Assembly: GCF_003710825.1 (NCBI RefSeq)
Contig: NZ_RHHQ01000008.1
Coordinates: 636,013 to 700,012 of the forward strand
Reading direction: 5' to 3'
DNA: 64,000 nt
Source: Brevibacillus fluminis
GTDB lineage: Bacteria; Bacillota; Bacilli; Brevibacillales; Brevibacillaceae
Shown here: positions 35,525 to 44,419 of the stretch, in pieces
How positions within the stretch are numbered: position 1 is the stretch's first letter
Layout of the letters: each line of letters begins with the position of its first letter
The notes under the pieces: generated by a model
The model's input: only the letters and a program-made list of their open reading frames with translations
The model's database searches: none
Told to the model about the DNA's origin: nothing
Position numbers and translations under genes: made by a program

Positions 35525-35863
35525 TTATTGAAACGCTTCACTGGTCATTCCGGAGTAATAGTGGATGTGCCCATCATCAAAACTGGTTTGTCCTGAAAAT
35601 TCGTGGTAGTGGCTCCCGTTGGGCAAATATTTCGGCGGGCCGGTCCAGCCGCTGAAATTATGCACATGTCCATCAGCAAACGTAGTCGCGCCTTCGTAAT
35701 AATGAACATGCTGATTTTCGGCTCCCTGCTGTGTTGACGTTCTTCCCCGTACCTGATGCCTGTGGCCTTGATTAACCGTGGTGGGAGTATCATAAACGTG
35801 TATATGAGCAGGGGAATGGCCAAACCTTACAAAGCGTACTGAATGATTGTGATTGTTCTTCAT
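35525..35863 (-). CDS. YmaF-like histidine-rich protein
   Basis: A 112-residue protein with repeated HVH/HIH/GHxH motifs: PAHIHVYD, QGHRHQVRG, NQHVHYYEG, DGHVHNFSG, GSHYHEFSG and DGHIHYYSGMT. The repeat H-x-H-x(4)-(G/T)-x-T-x(3)-D-G-H-x-H is that of the YmaF family, of unknown function and possibly metal binding or spore associated. The start MKNNHNHSV follows AAGGAGCG. Confidence 0.82.
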   Translation of the reverse strand: MKNNHNHSVRFVRFGHSPAHIHVYDTPTTVNQGHRHQVRGRTSTQQGAENQHVHYYEGATTFADGHVHNFSGWTGPPKYLPNGSHYHEFSGQTSFDDGHIHYYSGMTSEAFQ

Positions 35864-35961
35864 CCTGACACGCTCCTTTTTTCCTTTTCTATAACAGATG
35901 CAACTCCACTGGTGCAAGAAAGACTACCCCTGATCGAATTTGGAGTAGTCTTTCCATCTAT

Positions 35962-36222
35962 CTAAAAAAAGTCACGTCTAAAAAACGGAGACTCACGGAA
36001 GAAAAACGGTGATTGCCTGAAGAAAAAAGGAGACTCGCGAAAACCTCTGAATTCAGGTGACCCAAATGTTCGAAATCCACCACGGCCACCGCGGAATCCA
36101 CCGCGGAACGGTGGATCGTCTTGCATCCCACCACTGCACGATGATGGGTAATCGTCATATCTCATATAGCCACTTGATGATGATTCCCTTGCACATTTAC
36201 ATCTGCACCGTCTACGTGACAA
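35962..36222 (-). CDS. Small Arg/Phe-rich, Cys-containing protein, possibly spore-coat related
   Basis: An 86-residue product if started at TTG 36222, which has GGAGG eight bases upstream; no ATG is as well placed. The N-terminus reads SRRRCRCKCARESSSS, the middle is GGFRGGRGGFR, and the C-terminus repeats (F)RESPFFF-R-QSPFFF-RESPFFRRDFF. The low complexity, paired cysteines and lack of a signal peptide resemble small spore coat proteins, but there is no family match that I recognise. Confidence 0.55.
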   Translation of the reverse strand: MSRRRCRCKCARESSSSGYMRYDDYPSSCSGGMQDDPPFRGGFRGGRGGFRTFGSPEFRGFRESPFFFRQSPFFFRESPFFRRDFF

Positions 36223-36321
36223 TGACCATCCCTCCTTTTGTCTATGATCAATCATATGTGTAATTTTGAATTGTGCTTTAGATAGATGACCAATTTAGGT
36301 AACAACCGTGTATTGCTAAAT

Positions 36322-36352
36322 AAAACAAAAACGCCGGCTCTCTGCCGACGTT
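36322..36352 (-). terminator. Terminator of the sulfur gene cluster
   Basis: Minus strand AACGTCGGC pairs with GCCGGCGTT (36330-36338 with 36344-36352), then TTTGTTTTA. It lies 20 bp past the desulfhydrase stop. Confidence 0.85.
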
Positions 36353-36372
36353 CTCGCTTCCCACTCATTTCT

Positions 36373-37362
36373 TCACCCATTGATCGCAAAGAGTCCTGGC
36401 GTTCCACCTGTATGCCAAAACAACACCTTTTCCCCCGGCCTTACCTTTTCTTTGCGGATATAATCGATACAGCCCGCCATCGCTTTTGCTGTATAGACGT
36501 GATCCAACAAAATCGCTTCCTTGCTCGCCAACAAATGAAGTGCTTCCATTCCGCCGTCAGTAGGACAACCGTACCCTTCTCCAATGTATTCGTCATGTAA
36601 ATAGACGGGTAGATCGTCCAGATGCACTTCTTGATTGTCGCCTTTCCATGCAGTTGCTTCCTCTAAGCAGGATACAATTTTGGCTTTGATGTCAGTCACA
36701 GTTTGCCCGGACGATACTCCTACAATCCGGGTAGCGTCTTTGTGCAGGCAGCATCCATAGATCAGCCCCGCGATCGTTCCACCGGAGCCCGCTGAAACAA
36801 AAAGCCAGTCGAACTGTACGTTCTGTGCTGCCGCTTGCTCTTTCATCTCGGCATAGGCGTCTACATAACCTAATGACCCCAAACCGTTGGACCCGCCGAC
36901 CCCAATCACATAAGGATGGAGTCCTTCCGCCTTGATTTTTTCAGCGTGCTGGTTTACTGCCTGCTCCATCTCTTTATGCGTACTCGCTCCCGAAAAAACA
37001 ACCTCGACACCCATGTAATGATTCAAAAGATAATTCCCTTGTTTGCTCTCCTGTTTTTGGCCACCCAATACAAGAATGGGTTTCAAACCGAGCTGTATGG
37101 CCATAGCCGCGGTCGCCCGCGCGTGATTCGAATTGGGCCCTCCGGTCGTTATGACAGTGTCTGCGCCTTTTCGCATCGCGTCTGTCAGCAGGTATCGCAG
37201 CTTTCGCTGTTTGTTTCCGACCGTTAACAGATCGCCGTTTGCATCATCGCGTTTGATCCAAATCTCTCGGTCCAGGATGGCGCTAACCCTTGGCAGAAAG
37301 TGCAACTGACTTTCTATTTGCTGTTCGCTCATCATGGTATGGTTCGGTGATAGATTATTCAT
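36373..37362 (-). CDS. D-cysteine desulfhydrase / ACC deaminase-family PLP enzyme
   Basis: A 329-residue fold-type II PLP enzyme. The cofactor lysine is in VGNKQRKLRYLL, matching the G-N-K-x-R-K-L signature of D-cysteine desulfhydrase and ACC deaminase. TTGGPNSNHARATAA and SAGSGGTIAGL bind substrate and PLP phosphate. The setting among cystine transport, thioredoxin and C-S lyase genes favours D-cysteine (to pyruvate, sulfide and ammonia) over ACC. The start overlaps the end of the second thioredoxin gene by 8 bp, so it is the last gene of the operon. Confidence 0.88.
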   Translation of the reverse strand: MNNLSPNHTMMSEQQIESQLHFLPRVSAILDREIWIKRDDANGDLLTVGNKQRKLRYLLTDAMRKGADTVITTGGPNSNHARATAAMAIQLGLKPILVLGGQKQESKQGNYLLNHYMGVEVVFSGASTHKEMEQAVNQHAEKIKAEGLHPYVIGVGGSNGLGSLGYVDAYAEMKEQAAAQNVQFDWLFVSAGSGGTIAGLIYGCCLHKDATRIVGVSSGQTVTDIKAKIVSCLEEATAWKGDNQEVHLDDLPVYLHDEYIGEGYGCPTDGGMEALHLLASKEAILLDHVYTAKAMAGCIDYIRKEKVRPGEKVLFWHTGGTPGLFAING

Positions 37363-37702
37363 TTTGTAAATTTCCGCTTGCCTCTACTACTTGATTCAAA
37401 AACTGCTCAACCTCTTCCCGGCTTTTACCAAGCTTGCTAACAAAGCGGCACAGTTCCTTCCCTTCTTGGAAAGCAATAAAGCTGGGGATTCCGAACACAT
37501 CGAGCTTCTCTAAAAGCTCAGCAAAATGGTCTCTGTTTACCGCGATCATCTCGATTTTTTCTTGATACGCTTCTTCAACAGATGCCATAAAAGTTTCGAC
37601 GTGTTGACAGTCTGGGCACCAATCCACATAGAATTTCGCTACGACTGGCTTCGTAGATAGAATCGCCTCATCAAACGCTTGTTGTGTTTTCATCTCTTTC
37701 AT
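37355..37702 (-). CDS. Thioredoxin-like protein with CPDC active site (second copy)
   Basis: A 115-residue thioredoxin fold with active site WCPDC (28-32) instead of WCGPC, and a cis-Pro in FGIPSFIAF. It is clearly a tandem paralogue of the gene just upstream, with long identical stretches such as [26 protein letters not shown] and RFVSKLGKS. It has one extra cysteine (KELCRF). The partner reductase is probably the TrxB encoded upstream. Confidence 0.9.
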   Translation of the reverse strand: MKEMKTQQAFDEAILSTKPVVAKFYVDWCPDCQHVETFMASVEEAYQEKIEMIAVNRDHFAELLEKLDVFGIPSFIAFQEGKELCRFVSKLGKSREEVEQFLNQVVEASGNLQNE

Positions 37703-37704
37703 TT

Positions 37705-38043
37705 TTATAATCCTCCCTTTATTGTTGTCACCATGTTGAGAAACTGCTCAACCTCTTCCTGGCTTTTTCCGAGCTTGCTTACAAAGCGACTCAGTTCCTT
37801 CCCTTCCTGAAAAGCTATAAAGCTGGGGATTCCGAACACATCGAGCTTCTCGAATAGTTCTGGAAAATGGTCACGATTCACTGCGATCAGATCCAGCTTT
37901 TCTTTGTATGCTTCTTCCAAGGATGGCAAGAAGGGATCGATACGCTGGCAATCCGGGCACCAATCAGCATAAAATTTTGCAACCACTGGCTTTTCTGATA
38001 AAATCGCCTCATCAAACTCTTGCGTTGTTTTGATCTCTTTCAT
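37705..38043 (-). CDS. Thioredoxin-like protein with CPDC active site (first copy)
   Basis: A 112-residue thioredoxin fold with W28-C29-P30-D31-C32. It starts [14 protein letters not shown] and lies 2 bp upstream of its paralogue. CPDC sites are known in thioredoxin-like proteins but are uncommon as main thioredoxins, and the Asp should alter redox potential. The gene lies downstream of trxB in the same orientation. Confidence 0.9.
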   Translation of the reverse strand: MKEIKTTQEFDEAILSEKPVVAKFYADWCPDCQRIDPFLPSLEEAYKEKLDLIAVNRDHFPELFEKLDVFGIPSFIAFQEGKELSRFVSKLGKSQEEVEQFLNMVTTIKGGL

Positions 38044-38152
38044 CTGTATAATCCTCCATCTCTATTTCTCTCCACACCACCAAAGACATACTATTATGAA
38101 TCTTCAGTATAAAGTTGATTAACCACCCCCTTCTCCGACATGCTCTTCCCGC

Positions 38153-39079
38153 CTATACCAGTGATTCAAGATATCGCTCGCAATCCAGAGCAGCCATGCA
38201 CCCGCTTCCTGCAGCAGTAATCGCTTGGCGGTATTTGCGATCTTGCACATCCCCGCAGGCGAATACGCCCGGAATATTCGTTTCGGTTGAGCCAGGTTTC
38301 ACGATAATATAGCCCAGATCATCGGTTTTGATTTGACTGTCTAAAAAAGCTGTGTTCGGCCTATGTCCAATTGCTACAAAAATGCCATCCGTATCCAAAA
38401 TTTCTTCTTTCCCTGTATCGCCGTTTTTTACTTTCAAGCCAGTAACGCGCTTTTCTCCTGCCATAACCTCTTCCGGAATATGATGTAAGCTCCAGGTGAT
38501 TTTTGGATTCTTTCGGGCACGGTCTTGCATAATTTTGGAGGCGCGTAGCTCGTTTCTACGGTGAACAACACGAACCTCAGACGCATACTTCGTTAAAAAA
38601 TTTGCTTCCTCCATTGCTGAATCCCCGCCACCGACCACAATAATTTTTTTCCCGCGAAAAAAGAACCCATCACACGTTGCGCAAGTGCTCACACCTCGTC
38701 CGATATTTTCCTTCTCTCCTGGAATGTTCAATAGCTTTGCAGAAGCTCCGGTTGCAATGATCAACGATTGCGTTTTGATTTCCTCTACGCCTTCGAGCGT
38801 TATGGTAAATGGGCTACTTGAGAGATCGATTTTTTTCACCCACCCTCGCGTAAACGTCGCTCCAAAATGCGCTGCTTGCTCACGCATGTTCTGCATCAGC
38901 TCTCGTCCCATAATCCCATCTGGAAATCCAGGAAAATTCTCAACATCTGTCGTCAATGTCAATTGTCCCCCCGGTTCCGGTCCTTCGATGACCAAAGGAC
39001 TCATGTTCGCACGCGCAAGATAAATGGCTGCGGTTAACCCGGCAGGACCGGTCCCGAGAATTACGGTCTTATGCATCAT
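38153..39079 (-). CDS. trxB: Thioredoxin reductase
   Basis: A 308-residue flavoprotein: FAD site GTGPAGLTAAIYLARA (9-24), redox pair C133-A-T-C136, NADPH site GGGDSAMEEANFL, and a final FAD motif GVFACGDVQD. It reduces thioredoxin with NADPH. Start chosen at MMHKTVILGTG because GAGGGGG lies directly upstream. Placement between a cystine-type ABC transporter and two thioredoxins suggests a dedicated thiol-reducing role rather than the general housekeeping copy. Confidence 0.94.
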   Translation of the reverse strand: MMHKTVILGTGPAGLTAAIYLARANMSPLVIEGPEPGGQLTLTTDVENFPGFPDGIMGRELMQNMREQAAHFGATFTRGWVKKIDLSSSPFTITLEGVEEIKTQSLIIATGASAKLLNIPGEKENIGRGVSTCATCDGFFFRGKKIIVVGGGDSAMEEANFLTKYASEVRVVHRRNELRASKIMQDRARKNPKITWSLHHIPEEVMAGEKRVTGLKVKNGDTGKEEILDTDGIFVAIGHRPNTAFLDSQIKTDDLGYIIVKPGSTETNIPGVFACGDVQDRKYRQAITAAGSGCMAALDCERYLESLV

Positions 39080-39101
39080 TTGCCCCCTCATCATGCATGT
39101 T

Positions 39102-39851
39102 TTATGAACAGAGTTTGTTTAAAAATTGCAATGTGCGTTCATGCTGCGTATGGTCAAAAATTTGTTCGGGTGTCCCTTCTTCGACAATGACGCCTTTATC
39201 GATGAATACAACCTTATCCGCTGCCTCGCGGGCAAAGTTCATTTCATGCGTGACAACGACCATCGTCATTCCTTCCTTCGCCAATTCTTTCATCACCTTT
39301 AACACTTCACCGACTAACTCAGGATCTAGTGCAGAAGTAGGTTCGTCAAAAAGCAAGACTTCAGGTTCCATGGCCATCGCTCTGGCAATTCCTACGCGTT
39401 GCTGTTGTCCACCGGATAGCTGAGCCGGGTAGTGGTTTGCGCGTTCTTTTAACCCTACTTTTTCTAATAGATGCATCGCTTTTTGGCGTGAAGATTCTTT
39501 GTTTTGCTTGCGGACAATAACCAAGCCTTCCATGACATTTTCAAGAGCAGTCATATGAGGGAACAAATTATAGCTTTGAAAAACCATACCGGTTTGCTGG
39601 CGGAACTTAATGACCGTATCTTTGGGAATATGTTTTTTATCCCCGAAATCCAAGCTGAATTTTCCGAGATTGATGGTTCCTTTTGTCGGCACCTCGAGCA
39701 AATTCAAACAGCGTAGCAGCGTTGTTTTGCCTGACCCTGAAGGTCCAATGATGCAAACCGTGTGGCCCTCCTCTATTTTCAGATCAATGCCTTTTAAAAT
39801 CTCTGTTTGCCCATATTGCTTATGCAGGTTTTTTAACTCGATCACGTACAT
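39102..39851 (-). CDS. Polar amino acid (probably cystine) ABC transporter ATPase, TcyC-like
   Basis: A 249-residue ATPase with Walker [26 protein letters not shown], signature [14 protein letters not shown], Walker [14 protein letters not shown] and VTHEMNFA. It belongs to the polar amino acid (PAAT) subfamily and is closest in pattern to TcyC/TcyN cystine ATPases. Cystine is inferred from the neighbours. It lies 13 bp after the permease gene. Confidence 0.9.
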   Translation of the reverse strand: MYVIELKNLHKQYGQTEILKGIDLKIEEGHTVCIIGPSGSGKTTLLRCLNLLEVPTKGTINLGKFSLDFGDKKHIPKDTVIKFRQQTGMVFQSYNLFPHMTALENVMEGLVIVRKQNKESSRQKAMHLLEKVGLKERANHYPAQLSGGQQQRVGIARAMAMEPEVLLFDEPTSALDPELVGEVLKVMKELAKEGMTMVVVTHEMNFAREAADKVVFIDKGVIVEEGTPEQIFDHTQHERTLQFLNKLCS

Positions 39852-39864
39852 ACCTCCTGAAAAA

Positions 39865-40548
39865 TTATCTCGTCACATAACGATCGAGCCGCTTTTCCAG
39901 ACGCCCTTGCGCGTCAGAAAGTACGGTACTGAACATCAAATAAATAACGGCGGCTACACAGTATAAAAGCAATGGTTCATAGGTAGTTGATGTGATTTGC
40001 TGTGCCACGCGAAACATTTCGGTCACCGTTATGGTAGCGGCCAAGGACGTATCTTTGACCAGGCTGATAAAACTGTTCGATAACGGTGGGACCGAGACTC
40101 TGGTTGCTTGCGGAAGAATAATCCGTTTCAATGCTTGGCGATTGCTCATGCCGATCGAATAGCCTGCCTCCCATTGACCTTTTGGAATCGAAAGGATTGC
40201 GGCCCGAATCACTTCTGAGTTATAGGCACCGACACTAATCGTAAACCCGATAATAGCCGATGTAAGCGGGTCAATCGTGATCCCGACACTGGGAAGACCG
40301 TAAAAGATAATGAACAATTGAACAAGCAAAGGCGTTCCTCGAACCACCCATACATAAAATTTCGCAACAGCGTCGAGCGGTTTAATCCCTGAGATCCGGG
40401 CCAATGCTGTGAGCAAGGCTAGAATGAGTCCCAGAAAAAAAGAGATAAGCGTCAATGGGACGGTAAAAATGACCCCTGCCTTAAGCATAGGGAGAAAAGA
40501 ATGCGCAACGATGTCAATCATTCGCTGAACTCTTTCATCCGTAAACAT
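39865..40548 (-). CDS. Polar amino acid (probably cystine) ABC transporter permease, TcyB-like
   Basis: A 227-residue permease with about five membrane segments. The family segments are [22 protein letters not shown] and [23 protein letters not shown], plus the ATPase-docking loop [15 protein letters not shown]. TcyB-like permeases share this layout. It lies 12 bp downstream of the binding-protein gene. Confidence 0.9.
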   Translation of the reverse strand: MFTDERVQRMIDIVAHSFLPMLKAGVIFTVPLTLISFFLGLILALLTALARISGIKPLDAVAKFYVWVVRGTPLLVQLFIIFYGLPSVGITIDPLTSAIIGFTISVGAYNSEVIRAAILSIPKGQWEAGYSIGMSNRQALKRIILPQATRVSVPPLSNSFISLVKDTSLAATITVTEMFRVAQQITSTTYEPLLLYCVAAVIYLMFSTVLSDAQGRLEKRLDRYVTR

Positions 40549-40560
40549 TCGAACACTCCC

Positions 40561-41385
40561 TTATTTGGATACGTCAGTTCCAAAGTATTTTTGTGAGATT
40601 TCCAAATATTTACCGTCTTTTTTCATGTCGGAGAGTGCTTTATTTAGAGCCTCCACCAATTCTTTGTTGTCTTTTCTGAGCATAATTCCCATAATGGCAG
40701 GCTCATCAAGCTCCGCTACAACCTTGACAGGTGCATCCGGCTTTTGCTTGATGAAATCGAGATAAGACAAGCCATCATTTACAACCGCATCCGCACGGCT
40801 TGAAGCCAACAGATCGATGGATTGATTAAAGCCTTCTACGCCAACGATCTCCGCTCCCTTGGATACTGCGATTTCTTTATAATTACTGGTAAGTGTCTGC
40901 GCTGCTTTTTTTCCTTTTAAATCTGCAAAGTTTTTAATCGAGTCATTGTCTTTTCGCACAATCAAAACGGGTTTGGATACGATATAAGGCTCTGTGAAAT
41001 CGTATTTTGCTTGACGGTCTGGACGAATTCCGACCTGATTGACAATGATATCGAATCGTTTCGAATCAAGTCCGGCAAACATACCGTCCCATTGGGTTTC
41101 GATAAATTCCGGCTTCACACCAAGTCTGCTCGCTACTTCCTCCGCTATCTCAACATCAAAGCCAATTAGCTTTCCTGAAGCATCATGGAAGGTATACGGT
41201 GGGTAGGTGCCTTCTGTGCCAATGCGAATTTTTCCGTCCGCTTTGATTTGACCAAGCAGATTATTGCTTCCGGTTGCCTGGTTTTGTGCTGGCGGTTGTT
41301 GCGTTTGCGTTTGCGTCGTGCCACAAGCAGGTAATACAAGTGAAACAAGTAAGGAGAAAGCGGCTATCATTGCATTCTTTTTCAT
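40561..41385 (-). CDS. Polar amino acid (probably cystine) ABC transporter binding lipoprotein
   Basis: A 274-residue lipoprotein: the lipobox is LVLPAC with Cys21, followed by a Gln/Thr/Pro-rich linker. The binding domain begins near residue 45 with GKIRIGTEGTYPPYTF and GFDVEIAEEVASRLG, then DIIVNQVGIRPDR. This is the polar amino acid type SBP fold, in the same branch as cystine-binding TcyA/FliY. It feeds the permease and ATPase encoded directly downstream. Confidence 0.9.
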   Translation of the reverse strand: MKKNAMIAAFSLLVSLVLPACGTTQTQTQQPPAQNQATGSNNLLGQIKADGKIRIGTEGTYPPYTFHDASGKLIGFDVEIAEEVASRLGVKPEFIETQWDGMFAGLDSKRFDIIVNQVGIRPDRQAKYDFTEPYIVSKPVLIVRKDNDSIKNFADLKGKKAAQTLTSNYKEIAVSKGAEIVGVEGFNQSIDLLASSRADAVVNDGLSYLDFIKQKPDAPVKVVAELDEPAIMGIMLRKDNKELVEALNKALSDMKKDGKYLEISQKYFGTDVSK

Positions 41386-41457
41386 GAACTTGCACCTCTT
41401 CCTTTTATTTTTATTAATAGAAATTTTCAGATAAATAAAATCAAATTAATAAATGCA

Positions 41458-42900
41458 TTATTCCAACTTGTATTTGTCCAGCTTTCGATATAACGTGGAA
41501 AGACTAATCTGCAAGGTTTGTGAAATCTTTTCTTTATCATTTCGATAGGACTCGGCAAAATAAAACGTTTGCAAAATATTTTTCTCATACTCTTCAATCA
41601 TTTGCTCTAAACTTAATCCCCGTTTCAAGCAAGCAAAATTCTCCTGTTTGTTCAGATAATCGGGCAAGTCATGAAATCCAATCGTATCGGATTCAGCGAT
41701 ATTGACCATATATTCCACCGCATTTTCCAGCTGCCTGATGTTTCCTGGCCAATCATATTGAATCAACCACTGCTCCAAGATTGGATCGATGCCGAGCTCA
41801 TTGACTTTTAAAATTCGGCAATGCTTTCGAATGAAATAGCGAATCAATAACACAATGTCATCACGTCGTTCCTTGAGAGGCTTGGTGTGAAGCGGTATGA
41901 CATTGAGACGGTAATACAAATCTTCGCGGAATGTGCCTTTTTCCACCATTTCCTCTAAGTTTCGATGGGTAGCGGCGATGACTCTTACATCGATCGGAAT
42001 GATTTTTTTCCCACCGATCCGTTCAATGGATCGCTCCTGTAAAACTCGTAATAATTTTGGCTGCAGCGAAATGGGCATATCGCCAATCTCATCGAGAAAT
42101 AAGGTGCCTTTATTGGCATACTCGAATTTACCGATATTCCCGTCACGTCTAGACCCTGTGAAAGCTCCTCCCTCGTAGCCGAACAATTCGCTTTCCAACA
42201 GATTTTCAGGGATAGCGGCGCAATTGATCGCGACAAAAGGATTTTTTCTTCGCGTGCTTTCATAATGAATCGCTTGGGCCAGCAGTTCTTTACCGGTTCC
42301 GCTGTCACCCCGAATGAGAACGGTCGATGGACTATTGGTAACGCGCCTTGCCTTTTTGATGACATCTTGCAGTCCGGTATTATGGCCGACAATGCTGTCA
42401 AAGGAAACAGGTTTGAAGGCAGCAGCATCCTCATACGCTTCGCACTCTGAGCCTTGGCTTTGCTCAATCAACAACAGTTTGTTCTCAATCAGCGAGCTCA
42501 TATGATTCAAAAATGTTAGCAGCATCTCCGTATTCCGAATCATTCTCTCTTTCTGTTCAGCCGAAAACCCCGTGATCCCGATAACACCTACAGGTCGATC
42601 CCGTTTGAATATGGGAAAACCAATGATGGTGGAAACCTTGCACTGTGAAAGAAATTTACAGTTCATGCATTGTGATTCGTTTTTTATCACATCATGGGTC
42701 ATGGCGGGTTTGCCCGTTTTCATGATCATCCGGAGCAAGGACCCATCTGGTGACGGTTCGCCAATCGTAATACGGTATACACCCGTTCCGCTGATGCGGA
42801 TTCCGTTGTCATCAATTACAGTGACATCGAAACCAAGCACCTCATTCATGTTTTCCGAGAATGTTTGGACAAAATTTTGAATGCAGGTAAAGTCTGACAT
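41458..42900 (-). CDS. Sigma-54-dependent activator with a Cys-rich N-terminal sensor region
   Basis: A 480-residue enhancer-binding protein. The N-terminal sensor (about 1-145) is GAF-like (VLGFDVTVIDDNGIRISGTG) and contains C78-x2-C81-x5-C87. The AAA+ domain has Walker A GDSGTGKE (198-205), the sigma-54 contact GAFTG (245-249) and Walker B LFLDE (267-271). A Fis-type helix-turn-helix ends the protein (KEKISQTLQISLSTLYRKLDKY). Two -24/-12 promoters stand in front of the neighbouring lyase genes, so it very likely controls this cluster. The cysteines could bind a metal or Fe-S cluster or sense thiols (inference). Confidence 0.93.
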   Translation of the reverse strand: MSDFTCIQNFVQTFSENMNEVLGFDVTVIDDNGIRISGTGVYRITIGEPSPDGSLLRMIMKTGKPAMTHDVIKNESQCMNCKFLSQCKVSTIIGFPIFKRDRPVGVIGITGFSAEQKERMIRNTEMLLTFLNHMSSLIENKLLLIEQSQGSECEAYEDAAAFKPVSFDSIVGHNTGLQDVIKKARRVTNSPSTVLIRGDSGTGKELLAQAIHYESTRRKNPFVAINCAAIPENLLESELFGYEGGAFTGSRRDGNIGKFEYANKGTLFLDEIGDMPISLQPKLLRVLQERSIERIGGKKIIPIDVRVIAATHRNLEEMVEKGTFREDLYYRLNVIPLHTKPLKERRDDIVLLIRYFIRKHCRILKVNELGIDPILEQWLIQYDWPGNIRQLENAVEYMVNIAESDTIGFHDLPDYLNKQENFACLKRGLSLEQMIEEYEKNILQTFYFAESYRNDKEKISQTLQISLSTLYRKLDKYKLE

Positions 42901-42923
42901 ATTGCCCTCCCATGCTTGACATT

Positions 42924-42988
42924 TTGGATAGTCATTTCAAATAAAAGTGTACATGTTTAATTTTACTGAAATTCTCCATTCTATCCAA
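42924..42988. promoter_or_regulatory. 8-bp inverted repeat upstream of the sigma-54 activator gene
   Basis: TTGGATAG (42924-42931) and CTATCCAA (42981-42988) are perfect inverted copies 49 bp apart, flanking the likely promoter region of the activator gene. A CGTGT/ACACG hairpin just beyond may be a weak terminator of the PatB-like gene. Confidence 0.4.
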
Positions 42989-43012
42989 CGTGTTTTACAC
43001 GATAGGCGTTAT

Positions 43013-44200
43013 CTATGCCCTGCACAAGAAAGTGACTGCTTCTTTTATTTGATGTACGCTCTTTTCCAATAGAGAGCGTGGACACCCGATGTTCATTCGC
43101 ATGAATCCTTCTCCGTCTGTTCCAAAAATATGCCCTTCATTCATCGCAACTCTCGCTTTCGTAAGCATAAATGTTGCAAGCTCATCTGCAGCCAGGCCTA
43201 ATTCTCGGCAATCCAGCCAGACCAAATACGTACTTTCCGGTTGAATCACTTTGATTTGCGGAATGTTCTCTTGGAAGTATCGAACGAGAAAAGCAAGGTT
43301 CCCTTGTATATAATCGATCGCTTGCTCCAGCCATTCATCACCGGATCTGTAAGCTATCTCTGTTGCAGTAATCCCGAGCGCATTCGGGGAACCGATCGCC
43401 AGACTATTGATTGATTGGTTAAAACGTTCGCGCAATGCTTCGTTCGGAATAATGATGCAGGATGTTTGCAGACCAGCCAGATTAAAGGTTTTGGACGGAG
43501 CAATGCACGTAAAGGATTGCTCGGCGAATGCTTCTGAAACAGCGGCAAACGGCGTATGTTTATATCCTTTGTACACAAGGTCGCAATGAATCTCGTCTGA
43601 AATCACCAGAATCTTGTTCTTGATGCAAATTTGCCCCAGCATCGTCAACTCTTCACGGCTCCACACCCTTCCTACCGGATTATGAGGATTGCAAAGGACT
43701 AAAATTTTGACACCGCCGTCCAGTTTCGCTTCCAAATCCGCGAAATCCATCGTGTATCGTCCGTTTTCAAATTTGAGCGAGTTGTTGACCACTTGACGCC
43801 CTAATGACGTGATGATGCGCGCGAAAGGGTGGTAGACTGGCGTTTGAATCATGATTTTATCCCCAGGCTGTGTAAAGGAATTGATAATGACGGATATGGC
43901 CGGGAGTATGCCAGGCGTGTGAGCCATCCATTCCCCCTCGATCGACCACTGGTGTCTTCTTTTCACCCATTGAACCAGAGCATCAATGTACGAATCTGGC
44001 CGACAAGCATAGCCGTATATGCCGTGCTCAACGCGCTGGGTTAAAGCCTGTATGACGGAAGGAGGCGATTTAAAATCCATATCGGCAACCCACATCGGAA
44101 TCACGTCATTCACGCCAAAGCGATTCTGAAGATCATCCCACTTTTCACAGGCTGTATTTGCTCGGTCGATCACTTGGTCGAAATCATACTTCACTTCCAT
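43013..44200 (-). CDS. patB: PatB/MalY-type cystathionine beta-lyase (C-S lyase aminotransferase fold)
   Basis: A 395-residue fold-type I PLP enzyme. Landmarks are IPMWVADMDFKSP, HTPGILPAISVII, NPHNPVGRVW, SDEIHCDL and the cofactor lysine K237 in APSKTFNLAGLQ. PatB/MalY enzymes cleave the C-S bond of cystathionine and related S-conjugates, giving a thiol, pyruvate and ammonia. The gene has a near-consensus sigma-54 promoter about 40 bp upstream and an inverted repeat that could bind the activator. Confidence 0.9.
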   Translation of the reverse strand: MEVKYDFDQVIDRANTACEKWDDLQNRFGVNDVIPMWVADMDFKSPPSVIQALTQRVEHGIYGYACRPDSYIDALVQWVKRRHQWSIEGEWMAHTPGILPAISVIINSFTQPGDKIMIQTPVYHPFARIITSLGRQVVNNSLKFENGRYTMDFADLEAKLDGGVKILVLCNPHNPVGRVWSREELTMLGQICIKNKILVISDEIHCDLVYKGYKHTPFAAVSEAFAEQSFTCIAPSKTFNLAGLQTSCIIIPNEALRERFNQSINSLAIGSPNALGITATEIAYRSGDEWLEQAIDYIQGNLAFLVRYFQENIPQIKVIQPESTYLVWLDCRELGLAADELATFMLTKARVAMNEGHIFGTDGEGFMRMNIGCPRSLLEKSVHQIKEAVTFLCRA

Positions 44201-44238
44201 AACCTCCTGTTCATCGTTTGCATCTGCGAATCTATATG

Positions 44239-44254
44239 AGCAAGATCTGTGCCA
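44239..44254 (-). promoter_or_regulatory. Sigma-54 (-24/-12) promoter of the PatB-like gene
   Basis: Minus strand: TGGCAC (44249-44254), a 5-bp spacer and TTGCT (44239-44243), an almost perfect match to TGGCAC-N5-TTGCA. It is about 40 bp upstream of the start codon. Confidence 0.88.
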
Positions 44255-44301
44255 GTTTTACAACTGCATCAAATCAACGTTTTGAGCGCTTTCAATTTGG
44301 C

Positions 44302-44324
44302 TCATTTGTCAATGTTGCAAATGA
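44302..44324. promoter_or_regulatory. Candidate activator-binding site for the sigma-54 promoter
   Basis: TCATTTG and CAAATGA form a perfect 7-bp inverted repeat with a 9-bp centre, about 50 bp upstream of the -24 element, where enhancer-binding proteins usually sit. Confidence 0.6.
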
Positions 44325-44419
44325 TGATTGATAAAAACCTGCTTTCCTTAGTCGTTTCGCTTTTGCAAAATTAAAAAAATATTTCCGAGTTTGCTAAACC
44401 GGTCCTATTTCTGCTGCTA

